A DNA stretch of 64,000 nucleotides, from positions 3,839,001 through 3,903,000 of the forward strand of contig NZ_CP155567.1 of NCBI RefSeq assembly GCF_039696035.1. Reading direction: 5' to 3'. The notes under the pieces were generated by a model. The model saw only the letters and a program-made list of their open reading frames with translations, made no database searches and was not told where the DNA came from. Shown piece after piece: positions 25,195 through 32,405 of the stretch (positions are counted from its first letter, which is position 1; every line of letters begins with the position of its first letter). The position numbers and the translations under genes are program-made. The stretch comes from Microbulbifer sp. SAOS-129_SWC. GTDB taxonomy: Bacteria > Pseudomonadota > Gammaproteobacteria > Pseudomonadales > Cellvibrionaceae.

Positions 25195-26124
25195 TCAGCT
25201 TTCGAGGGGAATCCGCTTCAGCTTGAAGCGCCGCGCCAGTGCCCAGTCGCGCAGGCGCCGTGGCAGCCAGCGCGCCACCCACGGCAGCAGGCGGCTCTTG
25301 TTGCCCAGGCGCACCAGTGCCGGCGGGCGTTTGCGCAGCAGCTCTTTCACCAGCCGCCGGGCCATGACGCTGGCCAGGGTGGCGTTCTGCTGGGATTCCT
25401 GCGCGCGTGCGCGCACCGCTTCCTCCTGGCGCTTGTACCAGGAGTCCGGTGCCAGCAGGCCGCGCAGCGAGACTTCCGCGTGACGGCCAAACTCCGATGC
25501 GATGGCGCCCGGCTGTACCGTCATCACGCGGATACCGAAGGGTTTCAGCTCCAGCCGCAACACCTCGGACAGGGTGTGCAGTGCCGCCTTGGAGGCACAA
25601 TAGGCGCCGGAGAAGGGCGTCGGCAGCACGCCGGACACGGAACCGATATTGCAGATCAGCCCGCGGCGCTCGGATTTCATCAGCGGCGCGCAGGCGCGCG
25701 CCAGCGCCATGGGGGCAAACACGTTGGTGCGGAACTGCTGTTCCAGCGCGCGGCTGTCCAGCTCCAGCAACGGCCCCATCTGGCCGTAGCCGGCATTGTT
25801 GATCAGGATATCCAGGCGCCCGTAGGCGGCCTTGAGCGCGTGGACCACGCGGTTGATGTCCGCCTGGGAATTGACGTCCAGCGCTTCGGTAGCGATACCG
25901 AGGTCGGCCAGCTCCTGCAGGCTCTCCGGACGCCGCGCGGTGGCAATCACGATCGTGCCGCGGCGGTGCAGCGCCAGCGCCAGTTCGCGGCCGATGCCGC
26001 TGGAACAACCGGTAATCAGCGCCACCCGGTCCGGCACTACGTAACCGCGGCCGATCTGCGCCAGGCTCTCGGCGGCAAAGTAGTGGTCGGAAGGGCGAAA
26101 TCTCGATACCGGTGGTTTGCTCAC
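25195..26124 (-). CDS. Short-chain dehydrogenase/reductase
   Basis: The 309-residue enzyme has the NAD(P)-binding motif TGCSSGIGREL at about 38-48, NNAGYGQMG, and the catalytic pair in SGAYCASKAAL (Y-x3-K). GTG 26124 is the start, with AGGAG eight bases upstream. The longer C-terminus, ending in a basic stretch (RWLPRRLRDWALARRFKLK), is a feature of oxidoreductases acting on lipid-like or unknown substrates. No substrate can be assigned. It is a single gene in this context. Confidence 0.88.
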   Translation of the reverse strand: MSKPPVSRFRPSDHYFAAESLAQIGRGYVVPDRVALITGCSSGIGRELALALHRRGTIVIATARRPESLQELADLGIATEALDVNSQADINRVVHALKAAYGRLDILINNAGYGQMGPLLELDSRALEQQFRTNVFAPMALARACAPLMKSERRGLICNIGSVSGVLPTPFSGAYCASKAALHTLSEVLRLELKPFGIRVMTVQPGAIASEFGRHAEVSLRGLLAPDSWYKRQEEAVRARAQESQQNATLASVMARRLVKELLRKRPPALVRLGNKSRLLPWVARWLPRRLRDWALARRFKLKRIPLES

Positions 26125-26141
26125 GGGAACGACTCCTGGGC

Positions 26142-26513
26142 CTAATCTGCGTTGAAATGCGGGTTTTCAATCAGGCCGAATACATTGCCGAAGGGATCGA
26201 GGAAGCTGGCCACCCGGATGCCGTCACCGACATCGGCGATTTCGCTGTGCTGGCGCGCGCCCAGAGCGTTGAGGCGTTCGACCTGCGCGGCCATATCCGC
26301 CACCCCCCAGTAGGCCACCACACCATCGGCGCGGCTGATCACACTGCGCGCGTCCGGGTCCAGGCCCAGCTCGAAGCCGCCGACGTTGAAGCCGACGTAG
26401 TACTCCTCGTCAAAATAGGGTTGCTGCTCCAGCACCCGGCTGTACCAGGCCTTGCCCTCGGCAAGATCGCTGACACCATATACGACTGTGCGCACCCCCA
26501 AAAACTGCCCCAT
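26142..26513 (-). CDS. VOC (glyoxalase/bleomycin-resistance fold) protein
   Basis: The 123-residue protein has two beta-alpha-beta-beta-beta modules, with TVVYGVSDLAEGKAWYSRVL in the first and YWGVADMAAQVERLNALGA plus SFLDPFGNVFGLIENP in the second. ATG 26513 has AGGAG seven bases upstream. VOC proteins are metal-dependent enzymes or binding proteins of very varied function, so no reaction is proposed. Confidence 0.85.
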   Translation of the reverse strand: MGQFLGVRTVVYGVSDLAEGKAWYSRVLEQQPYFDEEYYVGFNVGGFELGLDPDARSVISRADGVVAYWGVADMAAQVERLNALGARQHSEIADVGDGIRVASFLDPFGNVFGLIENPHFNAD

Positions 26514-26569
26514 CCTGAGACTCCTGCTTTTATGATTTTCTCCTGCCGGCGGACGCCGTTTTATACCGG

Positions 26570-26938
26570 CTACTGCAGCTCCTGCTCCAGCTGCTCGAGC
26601 AGATCCAGCGGTTCCAGCTCGATGCCCTCCAGCTCCCCGTTCCAGTTGATCCCCACCAGCAGCACGTCGTCGTGCATCCCGGTGAGCCAGTCGTCCATAA
26701 ACTCTTCCAGATCTACGGCGACCACCTGGTAGTCGGCCCAGTCGCCACTGGCGTGGACCTCGGCGAACTCGCGCCGCGACCAGAACGGCATGACATCGGT
26801 CTCCGGGTACTTTTCCGACGCACACAGGGCAAAGCCCTCGTCGCCCTCCAGCGCCCAGACACAGCCCTGCTCGGCCGCTTCCGGCAGGAAGCGCGCGCAG
26901 TTCTCCTCGAAATCGTCACTCAGGGGTTCGGCTTGCAT
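26570..26938 (-). CDS. DUF2750 family protein
   Basis: The 122-residue acidic protein shows the DUF2750 pattern: a central GCVWALEGDEGFALCASEK, then MPFWSRREFAEVH, and DLEEFMDDWLTGMHDD followed by LVGINWNGELEG. The function of the family is unknown. It is soluble, without signal peptide. It is 56 bases before the VOC gene in the same direction. Confidence 0.8.
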   Translation of the reverse strand: MQAEPLSDDFEENCARFLPEAAEQGCVWALEGDEGFALCASEKYPETDVMPFWSRREFAEVHASGDWADYQVVAVDLEEFMDDWLTGMHDDVLLVGINWNGELEGIELEPLDLLEQLEQELQ

Positions 26939-27134
26939 GTCCGTGGTATCTCGTGAATTTCAATGCAGTTTACGCCAGATTGCCGGGCCGACCAATGTGC
27001 CCGGCGCCAAACTCCGGAACCCGGTTCCAACCCGATCAGGACAACGGGATTTCTGCGCAGGTACCGCTAGCCGTACCGCCACGCAAGCTGTTAACCGACG
27101 GGCACTAGCCAAGCCAGGCTTTATTCGCCGACGG

Positions 27135-28502
27135 TTACGAGACGCGCTCAAACACCGCCATGGATTCAACATGGGCGGTGTGCGGGAACATATCCATCAC
27201 CCCGGCGCTGGTCAGTCGGTAGCCGAGCGCGGCCAGCTCGCCGGCATCCCGCGCCAGCGTGGCCGGGTTGCAGGACACATAGACGATTCTTCTGGCACCG
27301 AGGCGCTGCAGTTCCGGCAGCACCTCCAGCGCGCCGGCGCGCGGCGGGTCCAGCAGTATCCTGTCGAAGCCGCCTTTCGCCCAGGAATGGGCGCGGATAT
27401 CGCGGGTCAGGTCGGCGGCGTGGAATTCCACATTATCGAGACCGTTGCCCGCGGCGTTGTCGCGGCCGCGCTGCATCAGCGCGCCCTCGCCCTCCACCCC
27501 CACCACGGCGCCCGCGCGGCGCGCCAGCGGCAGGGTGAAATTGCCCAGGCCGCAGAACAGGTCCAGCACCCGCTCACCCGGCTGCGGATCCAGTAACTCT
27601 ACCGCGCGCTGCACCATCTGCCGGTTGATGGCGAAATTGACCTGAATAAAGTCGAGCGGGTGGAAGGCCAGCGTCAGCTCGAAATCCGCCAGCGCGTAAT
27701 GCAGCCGCTCCTCGCCCTCGTGCGGCCAGATGCGATGCGCGGTCGCAGCATCGCCCGGCTGCAGGTACAGGTGGATGCCGGTGTCCGCGGCGAATTCCAG
27801 CCAGCGCGCGCGATCCGCGTCACCGAGCGGTTTCAGGTGGCGCAGCACCACCGCCGCCGCATCATCGCCGACCGCCACCTCCAGCTGCGAAAAGCTGGCG
27901 CGGCCGTCGCAATCGCTGACCAGCTGTTTCAAGCGCGGAATCTGCGTGGCCACGGCCGGGTGCAGCACATGGCACTCGTCGATATCGGTCAGCTCGTTGG
28001 AGCGCTTCTCGCGGAAACCGAACACCAGTTCGCGCCCGCCACCGCGCCGTCGGGTCTCGCGGATGCCGATGCGCGCCTTGCGCCGGTAGCCGAACGGCTC
28101 CGCCACCAGCGGCGGCAGGATGTCCGGCACTTCGATACCGGCGAAGCGCGCCAGCTGGTCCAGCAGTATGCGCTGCTTGGCGGCGATCTGCGCGGCCGGC
28201 TGCAGTTGCTGTACCGCGCAGCCGCCGCACTTGTCCACATGCGGGCAGCGCGGCGCACAGCGCTCGGCGGACGCCTGCAAGATATCCACAGCGGCGCCCT
28301 CGTCGTATTTCGCGCGGCGCTCGGTGTAGCGGAAACGCACCCGCTCGCCGGGTAGCGCGTTGTCGATAAACACCGCCTTGCCGTCGACGCGGGCGATGCC
28401 GCGCATATCGTGGCTGAAGGATTCCACCTGCGCCTCGGCCTGTTTCGGCAGGGGCTTGCGCGGGGATTTTTTCGGCGAAAAGAACCGGGGTTTAGGGGCC
28501 AT
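27135..28502 (-). CDS. rlmD: 23S rRNA (uracil-C5)-methyltransferase RlmD
   Basis: RlmD methylates U1939 of 23S rRNA. The 455-residue protein has a basic N-terminus, a TRAM domain (~25-75) and the iron-sulfur cluster cysteines C86, C92 and C95 in RCPHVDKCGGC, with a further cysteine in DIDECHVLHP. The SAM motif LDLFCGLGNFTLPLA and the catalytic cysteine in VSCNPATLARD are present. All features of the TrmA/RlmD family are present at normal length. RlmCD enzymes are close relatives, but the length and TRAM domain favour RlmD. Confidence 0.92.
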   Translation of the reverse strand: MAPKPRFFSPKKSPRKPLPKQAEAQVESFSHDMRGIARVDGKAVFIDNALPGERVRFRYTERRAKYDEGAAVDILQASAERCAPRCPHVDKCGGCAVQQLQPAAQIAAKQRILLDQLARFAGIEVPDILPPLVAEPFGYRRKARIGIRETRRRGGGRELVFGFREKRSNELTDIDECHVLHPAVATQIPRLKQLVSDCDGRASFSQLEVAVGDDAAAVVLRHLKPLGDADRARWLEFAADTGIHLYLQPGDAATAHRIWPHEGEERLHYALADFELTLAFHPLDFIQVNFAINRQMVQRAVELLDPQPGERVLDLFCGLGNFTLPLARRAGAVVGVEGEGALMQRGRDNAAGNGLDNVEFHAADLTRDIRAHSWAKGGFDRILLDPPRAGALEVLPELQRLGARRIVYVSCNPATLARDAGELAALGYRLTSAGVMDMFPHTAHVESMAVFERVS

Positions 28503-28676
28503 AACTCACTACTGTGGAAAATCGGATGTTTGCAGATGCGCCGCAGGGTGCGCCGCCCGCATCGTCAGCCCTTTGCGCCAGAGCCTCGCACGAAACTGAG
28601 CACGCCACCGGATTATCCAGAGCACAGGGTCGCGAAGTTTTGTGCCGCACCGGGCGCATCATCGGCAATGGGCAGT

Positions 28677-29402
28677 CTACAGCGCCAGCCGGTGGCCGTT
28701 ATCCCGCAGCCAGCGGCGCAGATTTTTGTAGTCCGGGCAGGCGCCCTCTACCAGCTGCCAGAAGGCGCGGCTGTGGTTGTGGTGGCGCAGGTGGCAGACC
28801 TCGTGGGCCACCAGGTAATCCGCCACCGCCTCCGGCGCCAGGCACACCAGCCAGTTGTACTGCAATTCGCCGCGCACCGTGCAGTGACCCCACTTGCTTC
28901 TGGTGCGGCGCACACGCACGGCGGCAAAGCGCAGACCGAGGCGCTCGGCACAGCGCGTCGACTTGGCGGTCAACAGCGCCAGCGCCTCGCGCTGGTAAAG
29001 GCGCTCCACCGCCGTCTGCAACTGCGCCTCTGTCGGCGCGCGGTAGCGAGTATAAACCGCGATGGCGTCGGCATAGATGCCGGCTTCCGCCGGGCGCAGC
29101 GCGCGCCGCAGCGGCAGCGTGCGGCCCAGCCAGGGCAACCGTTCGCCGAACACATAGCGGTACTGCGGGATCTCCGCCGCGCGCTCGCGCGCAACGCCCA
29201 GCTGCGCGCGCACCCAGTGGATATTCTCCTGCAGGAACTGGTGGCCGTGGCGCGCGGCACAGCGCAGCGGAATACGCACCTCCACACCGGATTGCGCCAG
29301 CACCAGCCCCAGGCGCTTGCGCCGCGGCGAGCGCACCAGGCGGTAGGGAATATCCTCGTAAACGAATGCCTGCGCCTCGTCGGCTGCTTTCAATTCACTC
29401 AA
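28677..29402 (-). CDS. YgjP/DUF45-type zinc metallopeptidase-like protein
   Basis: The 241-residue protein ends with the zincin motif HEVCHLRHHNHSRAFWQLV (HExxH with a downstream histidine) typical of the YgjP family. The start is probably TTG 29402, 15 bases after the thioesterase gene; the ribosome binding site is weak. The family is related to SprT-like and WLM-domain peptidases, and the substrate is not established. A KWGHC signature lies upstream of the metal site. Confidence 0.85.
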   Translation of the reverse strand: MSELKAADEAQAFVYEDIPYRLVRSPRRKRLGLVLAQSGVEVRIPLRCAARHGHQFLQENIHWVRAQLGVARERAAEIPQYRYVFGERLPWLGRTLPLRRALRPAEAGIYADAIAVYTRYRAPTEAQLQTAVERLYQREALALLTAKSTRCAERLGLRFAAVRVRRTRSKWGHCTVRGELQYNWLVCLAPEAVADYLVAHEVCHLRHHNHSRAFWQLVEGACPDYKNLRRWLRDNGHRLAL

Positions 29403-29417
29403 GTGGCTCGAATCCGC

Positions 29418-29849
29418 TCACTGGCCGCCGTGGGGCACCACCGCCATGGTGATGCGCGAGATGCAGTTCAGCTTGCCGCGCGGGTCGCTGATACGAATCT
29501 CCCATACCTGGCTGCTGCGGCCGAGATGCACCGGCCTGGCGATGCCGGTGACTTCGCCCTCCGGCACCGGGCGCAGGTGATTGGCATTGATCTCCTGGCC
29601 CACGCAATAGAACTTGTCCGTATCCACCACCAGGTTGGCGGCGATGGAACCGAGCGTCTCCGCCAGCACCACACTAGCGCCGCCGTGCAGGATGCCGAAC
29701 GGCTGGCGGGTGCGCTCGTCCACCGGCAGTGTGCCGGCCAGGTAGTCGTCACCGATCTCGGTGATCTTCATGCCGATATACCCGGGCATACAGCCGGCGG
29801 CGCTCTCGTTCAGTTGTTCCAGTGTGGGGTTGCTGTGCCAGATGGCCAT
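29418..29849 (-). CDS. Hotdog-fold acyl-CoA thioesterase (PaaI/YdiI-like)
   Basis: ATG 29849 begins the homology (MAIWHSNPTLEQLN) and gives 143 residues. The active-site region RQPFGILHGGASVVLAETLGS (HGG with a following catalytic acidic residue) and GQEINANHLRPVPEGEV are the PaaI/YdiI/MenI pattern. These enzymes hydrolyse acyl- or aroyl-CoA. The exact substrate is open. Confidence 0.88.
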   Translation of the reverse strand: MAIWHSNPTLEQLNESAAGCMPGYIGMKITEIGDDYLAGTLPVDERTRQPFGILHGGASVVLAETLGSIAANLVVDTDKFYCVGQEINANHLRPVPEGEVTGIARPVHLGRSSQVWEIRISDPRGKLNCISRITMAVVPHGGQ

Positions 29850-29897
29850 GGTGTGTTTCCAGAATAAGGTTCGCCCGCTGCGCAATCGGCAGCGGGA

Positions 29898-30521
29898 TCA
29901 GTACAGAAAGTCGAGACCGAGACTGTTGAAGGCGTTGAAGCTGCCGATGCGGTCGAAGCGGTCAAAGGCGCCGAAACCGCCAAAGGCGTCGAAGCGGAAC
30001 ATGGCCATATCCAGCCGCTGCAGCTCGAACTGCAGGGATGTGCGACGCATGGCCAGACTGCTTAGCGCATTGCGATCGGCGGTATTGGCCATGGCCACCT
30101 CGACCACGTAGAGCTGCTGGCGCACCCAGTCCTGGCGCGCCGCCAGCTGGCGGTACTGCTGCACCACCTGGTGATCCGCCAGCCCCTGCCGGTAGGCGGT
30201 GACAAACAGGTCGGCGGTGGGACCGGTGCACACGCCGCTGTAGCGGCGCCCCTGGCGGCCGTAGCGATAGCCGTTGTCCGGCGTGCAGAACTTCTCTACG
30301 CCCTCTTCGTGGCCCCGGTACCAGGCCTCGTTGTCGACCTGCACACCATACTCCTGGCACTGCTCGGCGATCCGCTTGACCATCGCCTGATCGCGACCAC
30401 GAGCGCCATCCTGCACGCCGCGCTCGTACCAGTTGCCGGCGCGGCACTCATCTTCGGAGATCACCGCACAGCCGGCAAACAGCAGCGGCAGGATAAGCAG
30501 CAGGCGCTTGATCGTTGGCAT
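29898..30521 (-). CDS. DUF2799 lipoprotein with a phenylalanine-rich tail
   Basis: The 207-residue precursor has a lipoprotein signal (LLLILPLLFAGCAV, lipidated at the Cys). The DUF2799 repeat-like features follow: ECRAGNWYERGVQDGARG, then YRYGRQGRRYSGVCTGP. The last ~35 residues repeat F with D, G or N (FDAFGGFGAFDRFDRIG), which is not a normal part of the family as far as I know. The function is unknown; the protein is expected in the outer membrane or periplasm. Confidence 0.8.
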   Translation of the reverse strand: MPTIKRLLLILPLLFAGCAVISEDECRAGNWYERGVQDGARGRDQAMVKRIAEQCQEYGVQVDNEAWYRGHEEGVEKFCTPDNGYRYGRQGRRYSGVCTGPTADLFVTAYRQGLADHQVVQQYRQLAARQDWVRQQLYVVEVAMANTADRNALSSLAMRRTSLQFELQRLDMAMFRFDAFGGFGAFDRFDRIGSFNAFNSLGLDFLY

Positions 30522-30562
30522 GGCAGTGTCTCCCGCGAATTCTTGTTGTTGTGCGCGCCGGC

Positions 30563-31213
30563 TCAGCCGAAGCGCTTGTCAGCCACAAACGGATTGGTCT
30601 GGCGCTCCTGCCCAAAAGTGGACATGGGGCCGTGGCCGGGAATAAAGCGCACGGCATCGCCCAGCGGCCAGAGGTTTTCCTTAATCGAGCGGATCAGCGC
30701 GTCGTGATCGCTGCGCGGAAAATCCGTGCGGCCGATAGAACCGGCAAACAGCACATCACCCACCAGCGCCAGCTGGCTGGGGCGGTGGAAAAACACCACG
30801 TGCCCGGGGGTGTGGCCGGGGCAGTGATACACCTCCAGCACCTCGTCGCCGACCGTGACCGTATCGCCCTGCTCGAGCCAGCGGTCCGGGGTAAAGGTCT
30901 CCACCGGCGGGAAGCCGAATCTCTGCGTCTGCATCTCCAGCTGCTCGATCCAGAAGGCGTCGTCTTTGTGCGGCCCCTCCACCGGCAGCTGGAGCTGTGT
31001 CGACAGCGCCGCGGTGCCACCGACGTGGTCGAGGTGCCCGTGGGTCAGCAGGATCTTTTCCAGTTTCAGGCCGCGCTCGGCCACGGCGGCCAGAATGCGC
31101 TCGATATCGCCACCCGGATCCACCACCGCTGCGCGCTTGCTGTCTTCACACCACAACAGGGTGCAGTTCTGCTGGAACGGGGTGACGGGCACTGTGTGAA
31201 ACTGCAGGGACAT
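30563..31213 (-). CDS. Metallo-beta-lactamase fold hydrolase (glyoxalase II-like)
   Basis: The 216-residue enzyme has the metal-binding motif THGHLDHVGG, a second histidine in YHCPGHTPGHVVF, an aspartate in FAGSIGRTDFPR and a last histidine in FIPGHGP. This is the YcbL/GloB-like small hydrolase type. Start ATG 31213 opens the homology (LQFHTVPVTPFQQN). Likely substrates are thioesters such as S-lactoylglutathione, but similar proteins have other roles. Confidence 0.88.
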   Translation of the reverse strand: MSLQFHTVPVTPFQQNCTLLWCEDSKRAAVVDPGGDIERILAAVAERGLKLEKILLTHGHLDHVGGTAALSTQLQLPVEGPHKDDAFWIEQLEMQTQRFGFPPVETFTPDRWLEQGDTVTVGDEVLEVYHCPGHTPGHVVFFHRPSQLALVGDVLFAGSIGRTDFPRSDHDALIRSIKENLWPLGDAVRFIPGHGPMSTFGQERQTNPFVADKRFG

Positions 31214-31249
31214 AGGGGCTAACACCGAAATCTGACAATGTGGCCGGGA

Positions 31250-32143
31250 TTATACCGTGGCCGCCGCGCGAGTTCGCGCCGCCGGCGCGACGGGCCGCGC
31301 GCGGGCCTTCTTCAGCACTTCGCGCACATCCGCGAGCAGCTGCTCGTGCACCAGCCCGTTCTCCCAGTAACCGCCGTGGGACACCAGCTGCGGGCCCCAG
31401 TGGGACGCATTCCAGTCCGCCAGCGGGCGCGTCTCGTAATCGCGGTACACCGACTGGTTGTAGGACGGTGACAGCGGTTTCAGCGGCCAGCCGAACAGGT
31501 CGTCCGGATGGTAGAAGTTCTTCCAGCGGAAGTTGTAGCCGCGCGTGTCGGCGGTCACCGCCTGGATCTGGTCGCGGGCCAGCGCCGCGGTCCACAGCGG
31601 ATTGGTGGCACCCAGGGTATACCAGTGGCTCAGGGTCTTCAGGCGCAGGAACAGATCGCGCGCCGAGCCCTTGTGCACGCCGCGCGGGCCGCCGTCGCGC
31701 CAGAGTCCGTGGTTGATGCTGGGGCGCTGGGCGTCCCATAGATAATTGGACAGGATCGGGCAACCGACCGAGTGGCTGAGCAGTATCACCGGCGCCGTAT
31801 CGCCGGCCGCCTCTGCCGCGCGCTGCAGCGTCTGGTAGACCGCCTGCTGGGTCTTTTCGTAATTGCCGTCGCGCTGCTGCAGGTCATTCATCTGCGCGGC
31901 GCTCTCGGCCATACCGTAGAGCATGAATTTACGCGCGCGCAGGAAGTCCATATCGCGCTTCTGCATGCCCTCGAACACCCGCTCGATATTGGTCTGCAGG
32001 TGCCCCTGGCACAGCACTGTATCGCAGTAGAGGCGCGATACATCGTCGCCCAGCCCGTCGCGCAGCGCCGCGAACAACGGCTCGGCGAAACTTTCGTCCA
32101 CCGCCCCCATGCCCGGCGCCGCCAGGATTACCAAATCGGCCAT
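31250..32143 (-). CDS. Alpha/beta-hydrolase-like protein of unknown role
   Basis: ATG 32143 has GGGGGC just upstream and begins MADLVILAAPGMG, an alpha/beta-hydrolase first strand. The nucleophile elbow LLSHSVGCPILSNYLWD (serine in S-H-S-V-G) is at about 130-145. The 297-residue protein lacks a signal peptide. Its basic, alanine-rich C-terminal tail looks disordered. I do not know a substrate. Confidence 0.75.
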   Translation of the reverse strand: MADLVILAAPGMGAVDESFAEPLFAALRDGLGDDVSRLYCDTVLCQGHLQTNIERVFEGMQKRDMDFLRARKFMLYGMAESAAQMNDLQQRDGNYEKTQQAVYQTLQRAAEAAGDTAPVILLSHSVGCPILSNYLWDAQRPSINHGLWRDGGPRGVHKGSARDLFLRLKTLSHWYTLGATNPLWTAALARDQIQAVTADTRGYNFRWKNFYHPDDLFGWPLKPLSPSYNQSVYRDYETRPLADWNASHWGPQLVSHGGYWENGLVHEQLLADVREVLKKARARPVAPAARTRAAATV

Positions 32144-32293
32144 ATTGCCCCCGTTTGCCATTTATTCTCGCCGGCGCACAATCGCCGCGCCCGCCTTTCT
32201 TTATAGTTAGGGAACCGCTGAATTGAACGAAACTACCACTTAGACCCCGGTTTGCAAAGAAAACGGCGCCTACTCCCTCTCTAAGCCCCACCG

Positions 32294-32303
32294 GGGGAGG
32301 AGG
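32294..32303 (+). promoter_or_regulatory. MalT-box match upstream of the malT-like gene
   Basis: GGGGAGGAGG fits the enterobacterial MalT consensus GGGGA(T/G)GAGG in full. A CATAAT element that may serve as -10 lies at 32337-32342, and the gene starts at 32406. The site is part of a G/C-rich hairpin-like stretch (about 32273-32303), so a structural repeat is an alternative reading. Confidence 0.45.
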
Positions 32304-32405
32304 TCATACCCCTGTCGCCGTGCCACCCTGATGGTGCATAATTGCGTCTGTACAAAAAACACACACAGGACCTGATAGTGGGTCCCAGACGACCAAGTAC
32401 CAGCG

